Notes: generated from the letters alone by a model not told the origin. DNA of 64,000 nucleotides from Cucumis sativus (GCF_000004075.3 NC_026655.2:4526001-4590000); one strand, 5' to 3'. Counted from the first letter of the stretch, positions 1 to 16,500 are shown. Numbers and translations are program-made.

Positions 1-170
1 AAAGAAAGCCTTTTTAGCCGGCGAGAGTGGCTGAAAGGCCAACAAATGGTGACCGTATTTCCACTATTCAATAAACCGCCAAGCTCCGTCTTATATCGGA
101 CGGACGTGTCTGGTCCGTTCGATCATTACTCCATCCTCTAATCTCCACCGTCGGATCATTCCAATCCGTT

Positions 171-180
171 AATATAAATA
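171..180 (+). promoter_or_regulatory. TATA box of the beta-tubulin gene
   Basis: The sequence AATATAAATA lies 103 bases before the tubulin ATG at 283. This fits a transcription start near 200-210 and a leader of roughly 75-80 nt. The region between is pyrimidine-rich, as is common in plant core promoters. The start site itself is inferred. Confidence 0.6.
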
Positions 181-282
181 ACGAACTTCTCCACTACTCC
201 TTTTCTCGTCCACCGTACTGTCCCTGGCCGTTGAAAAAAGAGATCACAGTGTTCCGATTTTGCCCTCATCTACAAAGCAACA

Positions 283-2722
<2,440 letters not shown>

Positions 2723-3869
2723 CCGTATGTACGTTCACGCAGTTTGCGATTTCGTGTCGTAATTTATGTCAACAAGAGGAAATGGTCATGTTAGTAGTTA
2801 ATATGGTGTCAGTACTGCATATTTGATTGTTGTAACATCTCAAGTTGCAGGTAAATTTAAATTATTATCTTCAAATTAATGGATTTCAAAATGCTATTTG
2901 TTCCAAACTTGATAGCAAACCTTGTTTCCAAATATAAAAGAATCTGTGTTATCATGTTCGTATTTGGGTTCGTATTTGTTCCCAAGTTGTTGATGTACTG
3001 TGAAAATGTAAAAGTTGACAATTTAGAAGCATATAAATGAAGTAAATTTTTTACCTTTTCTCGAATCTTCAAACATAGAAAATTCAATTAAAAGAATGAA
3101 TGCATTTTCTTCTTTTTCCTCTTGAAAAAAGCAGAATGGTCATTCAGAGGAATTCTTGTAACCAAATTTGTTTACATCGATTGATGAGAGTCATAAATAG
3201 AAACCAAAAGAAGTTTTTAGGTCAATCAATCTTGATTCTGCTTTTCTCTACTTTTTAGACATCTACACAAAAACTTTCCTGCTGCTGTCTCGTACTTTTA
3301 AAAAAAAAAAGAATTTAACATTATCACCAGAAATCAGAATCTTGGGCTCGAAATTCCACTTTCTAAAACGATTACCAATGATCGTAATTAAGACGACAGA
3401 TATATATGCAATTGGTGAAAGAAATTCCGGAGTTGGACTTTTACCAAACGAGATTCTAACTCGTAAAAGGGTAACACATGTGACATGATTTGTGACATGA
3501 CACAAGTTGTAACTTGTAGAGATGAATGAATTCATGTGAAGGCGACAATGGAAAATTTGAATAAAATTTCACATGTGAATGAGAAAATACATAGGTCTCT
3601 GGTGGAGGAGAGGACAAGAGGCAGAGAATCTTTCTTCCCCCCCACCATACCCTCTAATATTCGTGGTCCAATATAAAAGAAGAAAAAAATTACTTTTATT
3701 GGTTCAAATCAAAATCACACACACAAACAAAGCTAAAGCCAATGTAAATTCTTTTTCCCTAATAAAAGTTGAATACATAGATATACTCATCGAATTAAGA
3801 GCTCATGAAATCCAATGGAAACAACTAGTAATGGTAGAGCAAATGGTTTCAAATAGATAAATTTTATAA
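2723..3869. other. convergent intergenic region, tubulin and PEAMT 3' ends
   Basis: About 1.15 kb between two stop codons on opposite strands. It holds the 3' UTRs of both genes and AT-rich sequence. The short frames present have low complexity and no recognisable protein signal. No RNA gene or repeat was seen. Confidence 0.6.
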
Positions 3870-6800
3870 TTACTTCTTGTTGGCAATGAAAAGTCCCCAT
3901 CTTTGCTCACCAGTGGAGCTTCGGACTAATTTTGCTTTCCAGCCATCGACTATTTCGTTGTAGTCCTCCTGAGTTGAAGTTAATCTCAAATGAATGAGGG
4001 GAAAAGGAACACTAAGAACAAAAGGAAATAAAAGTAAAAGTAAAATGAAATGAGAACTCACCACAGAGAAGTCCTGAATGAATTCCTCCTTCTCCTTTTC
4101 TATAGTACTTAGTTCACGTTCCAAGACTCGAATGAACTGAAGAAGGGCATAAACGTGTATGATTTCAGATACAAAAGCACGGCAACATAGATGTTGTAAT
4201 TACTATGAATCAATGAAGAAACTATTAATTAATACCTGATCAGTGCGATCCTCGGCAATAACATCATGAAAGCCAGCATCTTGCAGCATCTGTTGAAGAT
4301 ATTAGAGATCCATAATGAGTTTGCATGTTAAGTAATCAAGAGTGGTTTCTAACCATATGAGAGTTGAATGAGATGTCGTTAAAACTTGCCTGACCATATG
4401 CTTTTACATCATGTAGATCATATCCTCTCTGCTTGATATACTCAGAAAACTCTTCAGTCGGAGTTTCGTCGCTTCTACAATAATCACTGATAAGAACCTT
4501 ACCTCCTGGCTTCAACCACTTGTAAAAGGATTTAAACAGCGCAGGTTTATCCTACAATTCAAGGGATTTGGAGGGGGAAACGATTAACGACCAATTACAA
4601 ATGGCATATATATTGATAACGACTGATTGGAAAATTGTCAACCAATTCAACTACATGAATGAAACTAGAAAAAGGAAACTAATGCTATCCAAAAACGAGA
4701 TTAAGGAATATGGAAACTTTTCTTACTTGAATGTGTAATATTGTGTCCCGGCTGTATATTACATCAAAAGTATTATCTGGATAGGTTTTTGTGGTACAGT
4801 CAGCAACCTCAAATTCGACGGGGCATTTGCGTCCAATGGCTCGCTCAAGAGCAAATGAAATCATATTGATGGAGAGATCAATGCCAACAACCTCAGCATC
4901 AAAGTTCTCTGCCATATAAAAGTCACCTCCTCCAATGCCACAACCAACATCTAGAACTTTTTGACCAGGCTTCAATTCGAGTTTTGAAACAAATTCTTTG
5001 GTGGTCTCTACATGAAGGAAAAAGCAGATTTAATGAATAACAATAAAATGACCCTTTGGTTCGCAGGAGAAGCTTATATTTGTCTAGCATAAACATTAGC
5101 ATTTGGTATTCAGATGTTCCAACAGAAATCTTAACTCAAACTACTCAGTTTAGATTGTTAATCAAATAATAAAAGATGCTCCATCGTTGTGATAGTACTA
5201 GGAATTCAATGTCCAACTCCAAATTTTTGTATTCTGTCTAAGGAACATGACCGACCAGTAAGGGGATTTGTAGATTGTGCACATGGTCAAATCCAACGGG
5301 TTATTAATGTAATTTATCGTTGGGTAATCAAGGAAGGAGTTTGTGGCATTTTCCCTTTGGTTTGTCACCAACTCGCCTATACTTATACTTTATATATATT
5401 ATTTTCTCTAAGTTGCTCCTTAAAACTTGTACAAGTTGAAATATTAGAAATATATAGGGACACCAACAAAATGTTCATGGAAGTAGGAATAGACAGATTT
5501 GAACAATAAGGCTTACCGATCCCTCCTGTACTGACAAAACCTTGACCAAACACACGCTCATAGCGCAGTATTCCATTACATTTATATTGAACATTATCTA
5601 AAAACCTCTGGAATCCCCTGTCTTCCTGTGAGATCACTTTCTGCCATAACCAGCAAATCTAAGTAAAAACAAAAGGTGCAATTTGTTAGTGATAAACGTT
5701 AAGAAACATAACAAAAAACAATGAGATCAACTTCCATTAGCAAGTACCTGGTTTTGGTTCTTCTTAGTTCGTACATATGCCCCTATACATTTGCTGCTTA
5801 CAAGGGATAATTCATAGGAGTTTCCACACTCATCACGCATTTGACATTCCTTAAAAATCTGCAAATGATGTAAAAAAAAGGTTGAAGCTGGGAATAAGTA
5901 TAAATGGAAAATAAATCAAATATGAAGTCAACCTGGCACATATCATCAGACATACTTATCATGTACAATCATGAGAAGAAGTAAAAGTGATGGCACTGAT
6001 GTAAGGTCATGCACTTCAAGTGACAACTACAGAATCACATGTATACTAAAATTGAAATCGATTTTGAATCACAAAAGGTTCACAGATGCAGTCTATTATG
6101 CCTAAAGCCTACGTTCAGGATTATGAACCAGGAAAAACATTTTCTTTATAAGCTTTGTAATCAGGACTAGTCAATATAGGAATTATTTGTTATACATTAT
6201 TCTTTTTTATTATAGTTTCAGCAAAGCATCATCAAATGACAATCTTTAGATTTTATTATGATCATTTTTTGTGATGATAATCTGTTAAAGAACACCCTTC
6301 AGGAAATGGTAGCCATTGTCATATAATTAATCCACATAAAATAAAGGTTTCAAAGGAGTAAAAACTAAAGAAACAAATAAAAAAGCAGACGAAGATGACC
6401 TTTGTATAAAATCTGGGTTCCCTATAATGTGTTGGGTTGTATTTGCGCTTAGAGTCTCCAGACTGGTGAAAACATGACTCTCTGAAGAATATATATCCAC
6501 CAACCTTCAACCACTTAATTATCCTTGCAGCCAAACTCTCCACCTATGTTATCAAAAAATAGGTTACTTGAAAGGAAAATAAATAATAAGAGGCTCAATC
6601 TAACAAAAGTTGCAATGAAGAACATCTCCAATAGTATAAATTTGTAGGCCGAGGTGGAAATAATTGAATGAAATTTCACCTAGTTACAAAAGAAAACAGT
6701 AGATAAATAGAATAGATCTATGAAAAAATGTGGCATGTGCACACAACAGCTACAGGAGGAAAAACACGAAACTCTTTGTGCCATCTGGATACCAAAATAA

Positions 6801-8149
6801 AAAACTGAAATAGTTTGTGCTAGCCAAAATCCTTGTTATTGTGTTCAATAGCATACAAAAAAATGCATATACTGTTCAGTTCACTAATAAGTCAAACTAA
6901 GAATTAGCCACAGCTTTCTCAATCTCGGCAATAGGCTAATACCATTTTTCTTCAAAGGAAAGCATGGATCTGGATTTTTATGTCTTCAACTAGAAAACAA
7001 CTCTAAATAATTCAATTTCAACAAATAACCAACCAGAAACCATTTTCCGACTTCGGATTTTCTAATTCCACCAACAACGTATCACTAGTCATTGATAATT
7101 AGTAAATCAAAGACTAATCGCATGCAGCATGCATCCAATGGCTACTATAGCACCGAAAGCCAAGTAATACCTCTTTATCAGATAAGTACATGAGCAGCCA
7201 ATTTGAGAATATCAAATCAATAGACTCATCAGAAATTTTAAGCTCTGAAGATGTCACATCGGCACAAACAAACTTGACGTTCTTGTGGTGGCTGTTGGTG
7301 CTTTCATTCTACAGTTAAAACATAAAGGTAATAAGACCAAAATAATTACATGCAAGAATCTAACAACAGTCACGTTTTGACATGATATAAATGGAATTTC
7401 AACCTTACCTTCTTTATAGCATTCTCTATGAAGTCTAGAGCAATAACATTGCCAGCTTTCTGGGCTAATTCGCCCGTAAAACGGCCGATTCCAGCTCCAA
7501 GTTCCAAAACAGTTTTTCCATCACACGGAGGAAGCAAGGAAAGTACCTACAGACGAACAGTTTAAGGACTTTGCACATTAAACACTGATGTACAGTACAT
7601 CCTAGAATTTGCACAGCTAAAAATTAGAAATGGAATCCTGAGATTCTGTAAAGGAAGTGAATCATCATTCTAAACCATGCTACTGGAAATCAGGAATGAA
7701 ATTGTACAAAGTACTGAACATCGGAAGAAGATGCAACATACTATTCTACCATATAAACAGTCGTAACCATTAGAATTCTAACTGTTAAGACCGAAAAAAC
7801 AGATCTAAAAGACCAGATAAAACGGCGACGTCTTCCAACGAACCAAACAATCAATTCAAACAGTAAAAATGAAGCTAATGACAATGAAGAACATGCAGGA
7901 AGAAGAATTACTTCAGGTCGCTCTTCTTTGTCAAGATAAGAGGCTTGAGAATCAAGCATCATAGCCTCCACAGTCAAATCCGCAGTATGCTCGATCCAGT
8001 AGTTCTTCTGCACCTCGCGCTCTTGTCCTGTAAAAAAAAAACAACGCAACGGATCGAATCAGAAAAATCATTACAATAGAAAATCGGAGAATGTACGAAC
8101 ACAAGTATAAAGAGAAAGAGAGTATACCGCCATTGTTAACAGAAGCCAT
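3870..8149 (-). CDS. PEAMT: phosphoethanolamine N-methyltransferase
   Basis: SAM-dependent enzyme that methylates phosphoethanolamine three times to phosphocholine, the committed route to choline and phosphatidylcholine in plants; cytosolic. Twelve exons: 8149-8128, 8027-7912, 7546-7409, 7308-7171, 6543-6400, 5858-5748, 5658-5517, 5007-4727, 4551-4390, 4289-4236, 4136-4062 and 3968-3870, giving 493 aa, the normal plant length. Two methyltransferase domains are visible: motif [10 protein letters not shown] near residue 59-67, and [11 protein letters not shown] near 288-298, followed by GIDLS and [13 protein letters not shown]. The protein ends GLFIANKK. The intron after exon 9 has a GC donor (CAG|GCAAGT); the rest are GT-AG. 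The start at 8149 (MASVNNGG, then [10 protein letters not shown]) is the first ATG in the family frame. A short conserved-type uORF lies 72 nt upstream and probably controls translation. Confidence 0.96.
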
Positions 8150-8221
8150 TGCGAATGATTAGAAACAAGATAGAAAGAGTAAGAATGAAGAGGAGGAGGA
8201 GGAATTTAAGCAAGGTTAAGC

Positions 8222-8299
8222 CTATGAACCCTCAACGGCGAGGCGGGATCTGGAAAAGCTCCTGGATCTTCGGGTGTTTAGTCTTCCTCTTTGCTGCAT
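8222..8299 (-). CDS. 25-codon upstream ORF in the PEAMT leader
   Basis: An ATG on the minus strand at 8299 opens 25 sense codons plus TAG, ending 72 nt before the PEAMT start. The peptide begins MQQRGRL and has a basic Arg/Ser core, RRSRSFSRSRLAVEGS. Plant PEAMT genes (Arabidopsis NMT1/XIPOTL1) are known to carry a conserved uORF of this size that represses translation of the main ORF in response to phosphocholine. Position, length and composition fit that role. I have not aligned the peptide to the Arabidopsis one. It lies between the TATA box and the main ATG, with no sign of an intervening intron. Confidence 0.8.
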   Translation of the reverse strand: MQQRGRLNTRRSRSFSRSRLAVEGS

Positions 8300-8403
8300 T
8301 CCACGGGTGCAGCAAAACGTTGAAGGAACTGACAGCGCTTTTCTCCCTCTTTGTTGACGTCGAAAATTTTGTTGCGAGCGATTTCCCCGACTTTGGAGGA
8401 CCT

Positions 8404-8412
8404 CTTTATATA
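8404..8412 (-). promoter_or_regulatory. TATA box of PEAMT
   Basis: On the minus strand the sequence reads TATATAAAG, 105 nt upstream of the uORF ATG and about 255 nt upstream of the PEAMT start. A start of transcription near 8375 would place the uORF fully inside the leader. Confidence 0.55.
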
Positions 8413-10526
8413 GAAGCTGCTTAGTATGAATCGCGATTTTCGCCTCTTCAACTCAACCATTCACTTCTTTATCATTTTTATTTTATTTTCCAAAATATAT
8501 ACTACACTTTAAATTGATAGATTGAAAAATAAAAAATAAAAAAAAAAAGATTGGTATAGATAAGTTTTATAGGAAGAATTTTCAAAAGATAATCGATCTA
8601 ACCGACCAACCCTTATTCATACATGGTTTTAGTCAATTTGACACTTTACTAAAATCACTATAGAACAAAATCAATTTATCTTTGAATTTAACTAAATGTT
8701 ATACACGAATTTGATAGTACAATATAAAGATTGAGATTATTTATAACAACTAAATTAAATTAGTGTCGTTTGTAACGTCTATAAATGACGGTCAAATCAA
8801 TTATTCAAAATTATTTATTAGTCAAGTGAGTCGTTATGAGATCGTTTTTCTATATAATCCAAGGAGTTTAGGATATTTGAGGAACCCAATAATATACCTT
8901 AAAGTCTTCCCACTCTAGCTCATTGTTGACTCGTTCATCGAAGTGTTGGTGGCCAAACCTACACCTCCTAAGTCTCACTCCATTTTGTTGGTCGCTTGTT
9001 CAATTTCTCCCAAATATTACAAATTCACTACTCGTATCAAATTTTGGTATCAACAACTATCAACCTCGAGGTTAGAGATTTAATTTCACACATCACTCAT
9101 TAACTAAAAAATATGGAAGAAAACAAAAGGAAACAACAATATGATTAAAAATAAATTAAAAAAAATGCATGTCCATTGCAACTATTCTTGATTGAGTTTT
9201 ACTCATATAGTATTCGTTAGAATTAGTTGACTTGTGACTCGGGTCATTTTGTACCAATAATATAGCAATGTGTTTTACGTTAAATTAAAAGTTGTATCTA
9301 TTTAGTTTGTAACAAGTCTCTAAATTAAATCCTTTCAATTTTATCGACCTTCTAGAAATAAAATATTAAATTTTATACTTGATAAAAAAAATAATCTTAA
9401 AGGTTAGATAAAGAATTTAAAGTAAAGTTCATCAATCTTGTAGACATTTTTTAAACGTTAGAAACTTTATATAAATTTACAATAAAACACAATTTAACTA
9501 AAATATAAAACCAAACAATAGAATATAATTCTCCCACGTGTTAGAGACGAATGGGTTTGGAAAGACCTTTGAAATTCTCCACGTGGTTCTCTTCGCTTTC
9601 TTTTATTTAAATATAAAGACTCGAAAGAGAACAAAACAATTTGGAACCTTTTTTCTTTATATAAAAAAAAATTAAATTATTATATAATTCAGATCGGATC
9701 TACTTCATATTTTAATGATAAACACGATTAAAATTTTATTTTAATGTTCAAAGTTCTAAACTCAACTCTCGTATTATATTGTTTTATTGAACTCTTACTA
9801 TACGAATATCATTTTCATTATTAATTTAACAAGTTAAAGTACAATTTTAAATTACTAAACTTCAAACCAATCGTTTTACCATATTCGATATTAAAATTAG
9901 TTTCGTCCGTATTCATTTGCTTTATTTATAAGATTCGGGAATCAATGTGGGCCATCAACTTTTAAGCTTTTTAACATCTTCCTTTTTATAAAAACCATAC
10001 ATTGGCGTGTATATATATATATAATTTTTTTTTTTATAACAAAAAGGAAAATACTCATTTTAAATATAGCGAAGAATCAAATTACAAATATCTTAGTCGT
10101 ATTGACTATAAAATTTCAAACTTTATAATAAAAAACGTCGACACATAACTCTCTCTTTTTATCATCTTCACTTTTAACAATTTCTACTTAAATAATGTAA
10201 TATTCTTAAAATTTCATGAACCGACCAAATCATTCTCGATATTAAAGAGTTGAATATTAATCAACTTTAGCCTTCTCTTTTAATATAAAATGGATCAAGC
10301 TTGTAAACTATCACACAGAACAATTAATTGAGACTTTCAAATTAGAAAGAATTGTAAGGTTAATTCATGAAGATTCAAGTTTTTATGATTAGAGTATTGA
10401 AATATTGGTTTAGTTTGAGAGAGAGAGAAAAGAGAAAAGAGTGGAAGGAGAGTGGATGTGGATCCCATGGATCACGGGGTGGTTGTTTTGGAAGAAAGTG
10501 TGTGGAGGATGAGATGGGTAGAAACA

Positions 10527-10561
10527 CACGTGGGAGTTTCACGTGGGAAAATTATATATAT
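10527..10561 (+). promoter_or_regulatory. tandem G-boxes followed by a TATA-like run
   Basis: Two CACGTGGG motifs (10527 and 10540) are spaced 13 bases apart on the same face and followed within 10 bases by ATTATATATATTT. G-boxes are bound by bZIP/bHLH factors. No coding gene starts downstream, so this may drive a non-coding transcript or be chance. Confidence 0.3.
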
Positions 10562-13500
10562 TTACACTACACGACGGAACTAATAAAACTAAAAAATTAA
10601 AGTCATCCATCTCGAGAATCAAACTATACTGACAAAGCACTGAAACCCACGTCTTTTTACTTTTCCCCTTTTCTTTTATTTTCATTTCACCGCTAAAATT
10701 CCGTACATCCAGTTTGTTGATTGGGAGATATTGATATGTGTTTCGAATTGGTTAAGTTGACAATTGAAAATATCTTTCCAATTGAATTAATTTATTTACG
10801 GGTAAATTTTTTAAATTTCGGATTATAATTTTTTAGTATGTGGAGTAAATAAAAATTTATTGGTTGGGGAAAACTACGAGAACCCTACGATCAACTCATG
10901 TAAATATGAAGTTATGTTCCTTGTTTAGATCTAAGTTGCATAGTTGAGGAAGACGACTTGACAACCACATGTTCTTTGTAAGTTAATTATGATATAAGTT
11001 ATAGGTAATTTAAAATAACTTGTAGATTTTAAATTTTCCAACGCGTCTAACAACTAGAACATCAAAAAATAACATGGATTGTCGTGAATTGAATTCGAAC
11101 ACTAAACTAGTTATTCAACCTAAGATCTAACACAGTCTTTCAAAGCCCTTTTACGAATTTTTTCTTTCCGTTTAAATTGTTTAACTTTAGAGAATTAAAA
11201 CATATATTTTCTATAGGAAAATTGTAAAAAACAACAAATTCGACAAAATATTTGAAATATGTAGCAAAATCTTCCGATTCTATCAATAACAAACACGGAT
11301 AGTCACTAATGATAAGTGATTATTATTAATAGAATTCAGAATTTTACTACCACTTGTAAATATTTTAACTTATCTTGCCATATTTAAAAAATGCCCTATT
11401 TCTTACCATTAAAAGAAAAAAAAGAAGAGAAAACAACTTATTAATTCATTTGTTTTCTCAAAAAAAAAAAAAAAAGAATAACATGGTTTTAATATTAGAG
11501 CATGTAGCCCAATTGATATTGACCGAAAAAGAGTGAGGGAAGCCCATCTCATTTTGGGTAAGGGAAGGCCCAAATTGTGAATGAATTTGTGGCAGGCCCA
11601 AAGAAAGATCATATGGAATCAAATTCGTGAACAAAGTTTCCAGTCTTCTAATTTATTATTTATTGGTTGGATTTGGGGGTAGGTGTGTGTGTGTGTCCGT
11701 GGGAATTAAAATAAAATGGGAATCCTTAGGTAAGCACGTGCAAGCAACACAAGATTATCAAAGGGGTTGGCGGGCGTGAGGAGGTGTGCTGAGCTTCACT
11801 TTACATTACTACCACCTCACTTTATGCTGCCTTTTTAATGTTGTCTCTCCCATTCACTCTCTCTCTCAAATACAACAATGTGATTATCATTATTTTTCTT
11901 ATTACCTTAAATTACCTATTTACTCCTAAAAATTCTTCCTTAAATCACAACCATAATTTTAATGTAAAAATAGGATATTAATATCATATAGATTATAATT
12001 TTAGGGACTGATTGCTCACCTCATATTTAGTTTCAGTATTATGATAATATCTATTCTCACTCCCTTTTTTCACTATGCTCTGAATATTTACCGATACACC
12101 ACCACAAAAGGAAGTAACACTAACTAATAATCTCCACTCTAAATACAGACTATTATAAGTCACTCATCGCCTTCCGACGTTTCCTTATGATATATTTCAA
12201 TTATTTACACATTTTGTTATATTTATTTTTTATAAAAAATTAATAAGATTAATTAAAAATTATATATATATATATTTTTTAAGTTAAGGGAAGGGTAAAA
12301 AAGGAAGAAGAAAAGGGAGTAATTAAAAGAAAAGGAAAGGGGAGAGAGAGAAAAGAGTGGAAGAGTGTTTATGGGTAAAGTATAGATTGTCTGCCACTAA
12401 ATTCGGTCGGGTCGGCCCTTCCCCCGACAATCTTTTGTGGGTTGTCAATGTCTCTAATTAATCCTATTCTCTCTCTTTCTCTTTTATATATACATATCAA
12501 AAAAGAAAACCCTAAACCATTTTTTCTTTTTTAATTAAAAATTAATATTTTAAATTTCGATTTTTTCTTATCGAAAAAACTTAGTTCAACTAACATTCGA
12601 GAGTATGTTAATAAGTTAAATTGCTCATTTGCTGTCACAATTTTCGCTTGTTGCAAATAAATTTAAGAGAAAAGTTATCGTAGGATTGCAGAATTTCATA
12701 AACACGAGCTAATTAAATCAAACTCCTCTTTTTCTTTCTAAATTAGTTATAATAACAATGCCTAATCCTATATCAACTCGTTCTTTTTAGTATAAATTGA
12801 AGGTGAGACGAGTGCTCTAGTCCGCCATTCACTTTTTTATTTATTATATTTTAGTTTGAATTTTGGATTTTTCTTTTTAATTTTCTAATTTCCTTTTGAG
12901 GAGGATAAAGAGTTATGTTCACATATAATTCCTAAGTAAAGATAAGGTTGCTTTGCTTCTTTTAAATAAATGTTGGAGATTAGGAAATCTCTTTTTCCTT
13001 CGCTTGAAAAGTGTGTACACAATAAAATACAAATCAATAACAACAAAAATGTCAAGATTTATAAATCAAATGATTGATGAAGAGAATATATGCATTTATC
13101 TTATTTGTAAACATATGATAAAATAGTTAAATTTTATTCAATTAATTTAGTTGTAAGTTCATGTATTGTTCCAAAGATATATACTCAACCATGACAATAT
13201 AATATAATAATATTCTCTCTTTTCAAATATTATTAGACTAACCAACTTCAAAGTTAACAAATTCTATTTACGATACACGTTAATGTTAAAAATATTGTCG
13301 CTTTACAAATTAAATCTCATTGATACATTGTTCTAGATCAAGGTGGTTTACGTAGAGAGGATGCACACATATACAAACAATCTGGAAACTCAATCTCGTT
13401 GTGGTATTTGATCCAATAACACACTTTGATACTTAGGTACTTGAGATTGGTTCAACATAATTTGTTTATGCTTGTGTCAACATAAGAATACTAAGTTCGA

Positions 13501-16500
13501 TTATTTAGTATGGTTTATCGTAGGAGTTTAATATCTCTTTTGAACCGGGTCAATTCATATATAATTGAGGCTTTGAAATTCGTCATTTTACCTTTTTAGC
13601 ACTTGGGCCTATTAGGTCGTGTGAATTGCAACAAGTGGACTTTGCACCTAATTTTCAACCTTTGTATTATTGCAAATAAATATACGTTAACAACAACGTA
13701 ATTATAAATGGATAACAATTTTAAGAATAATAATATTGTAAAGAAAAATTGTAAAAGATAGTAAAGTTTATCACTTGTAGACTCTTATGGTTTAGCACTA
13801 AAACACCAATATCTACAACATGATCTATCAATTATAAACTTTGACAGATTTTGCTATATTTAAAATTTTTAAAAATATTGTTATATACTTAATTATTTTG
13901 AATCTAATCAATATATTTTGCAACTATTATCTCCCGTTATTATCGCAATAAATGGATTAGTAATCACATAATTAGGCATGCAATTAAAGTATATTAGTTT
14001 AATGAATGAATAAGGATATGATAGCAACTTTTTGATACTCCACTAAGGAAGCAATTGTGAGGCATCAATATTTGTTATAATTTATAATTATTAGACATAA
14101 TAAATAGTAATTATAGATTTTACATTTGAATAAGTATTTATTTCAATATTATTACAAGCTCTATCGTCGAATAATAAGCCTCTCTCCTTCCCATGCAAAA
14201 CCATGCACACACCCACCACACCTCATATTTACACATTCCAACAACTTCTTCTAATTTCTAAGCAATTCTTTGATATAATAACCTTTAAATCAACGTAATA
14301 ATAACACTTCATGTTTCTCTTTTATTATTATTATTTGTTAAATACTATATATATACACACATATACATTAAAGTTATATTGTTTAAAAATAATTCCAATA
14401 AAATTCGAGAATTTCATTATCATCCCTTATACTTAGTTTCAATATCTCGTGATTTCAAGTATTTTATCGTATACATTAAATATTCTAATTGAATATATTC
14501 ACTCCTACGAGTATAAAGAAAAATACGTCGAACGCTCAATCATAAAAGTTGATGGGTGATTAAAAGACATGGTTTCATAAATCTCTAAGTCTATATATAT
14601 ATATGTATATCCATGGTTAGCCCAAAAACACAAAGGCTAAAATCAAAGGTATTGATCCTTTTAGAACCTTACAATAAAGGAAACTTTTGGTGAGAGGATG
14701 GCTTAAAATTTTCATAAAGGAAAAATTAGAGATTTATGAAAAGATCAGGTAGAGATTTAAAGAAAAGGAAGAAGCAGAAAACAAAAGCTAAGAAAGGAAA
14801 GGTGTCAGTAAAAGGTGTAATAAGGAATTTAGGAGAGAGATGTAGAAAGGAGAGGAAATGAGGGGGAAAATATAAAAGATAATATCAATAACAAATTAAA
14901 TTAAAAGTGGAGAGTGAAGAAAACAAAAAAGAAAGAAAAGTTTTATAGATTGTGGGTTTTGTCCCCTAATATTCTAAAGAGGTCCACATCAGAAGAGTAG
15001 CCCCAAATTCAAAGGAGTTGGGAGGAGGGGCCTTTCTTCTTCTTCTTCTTCTTCTTTTTCACTTTATTATTCTCTTCTTCTTCTTTTAAGTATGCAATTT
15101 AAATTATTTCTATTTGTATTCCCACTTTGCTTTTCCTATATTAAGGTTGTCTCATCAACTTATTAATAATGGGTAGCATATACCACACACACCTTTGCTC
15201 ATTCTTATCATTCATACTCATACAAAAACAAAGAGTATAAAGACTATATAGCACAATGTGACGGTAGAGTGAATTCTATTTTCTTCTTAATCGTTTTTGT
15301 TTAGTTCTTTTAGGGTGTGAATTGTATGATATTCACTTGCTCTAGCTTGAAGTTAGTATGTTTGTGTACGCTCTTGAAGCTATGTTATTAAAAGGCTAAT
15401 TCAAAATAAGAGAATAGAGAATCGATTTTTTAAAAGTTAATAACTAAATGGATATTTAATTTTAGTATTTATAGGCGAAATTTAAATAATACGAAAAAGT
15501 TTAGAGAAAATGGTATTTCGACACGTTTTTTTTAAATTATTATTATTATGTGATTTTGGTGAATTTTTGTTTGAATGGAAGAGGAATTATTCAATGTGAA
15601 TTCCTCTTCTTTTATTTTATTAATAATTTAAACTAAAAAGTTGCACTTTGATTAATTAATTAAACTATGAAAAATTAAAGAGATGATACGATACTTTTCA
15701 ACGGTTGGTAACAATGAATAGATATGAACACAAGTTAGAATCATTACATTAATTGAATGTACATAGTTATGAGATATAATCGTGGCGTTCGAACATTAAT
15801 CGGAGTTAAAGTAATTCGAGCTTAATTCTTTATGCTATAGCATCACTCTATATTACAATCAACTATCGTTTAAATTAAATTAAGTCCGAATGAAATATGG
15901 AGAGGAGAGCTCTTAATTAAAACATAATTTTTTCAATACAATAAATATTAATCGAAAGATTAATAAAAGTCAAACAATTATTAATTTATGAAAAGATAAT
16001 TAATGGCTACACTAAATTGACCAATCTAAAGACGAGTGGTCTAAGATATTTTCCAAACAAAAATGGAAACAAACACTTTTGTAACCAAGACGTACAAAGT
16101 TTTGGGGTTTTTAACGCAAACTTTTAAAAAGATTAAACGAGAAGAGAAGGGAAAAAAAAAAGAGCAAAAGAACAAAAAATGTTGGTTTGAAAAGAAAACA
16201 AAATTTCGACTTTGCTTTTTCTTATTGTCCATTGTCTTTATACTATGATCAACATCAACTTTCTTTTTCTCTTTTACAACGCTACAACGAAATCGAAATT
16301 CTAACTTCAAGTTCGACATGTTTGAACTAAACTAGATTTGTGGTAAGGTAAACAACATAAACGAGTGGGAAAGTAACGTAACAAAACTTATAAATAAAAT
16401 AACAATTAAAAATAATAATAAGTGGGAGAGAAAAACCAAAACACTTTTTTTTTTTCCTTATATAATTAACTACCAAACATAATGATTTTACAGCACCTTT

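Noticed and set aside
8149-8424. Plus-strand 91-codon frame opposite the PEAMT leader
   Set aside because: It is the antisense of the PEAMT first exon and uORF. Its Arg-rich start mirrors the pyrimidine-rich leader, and there is no independent coding sign.
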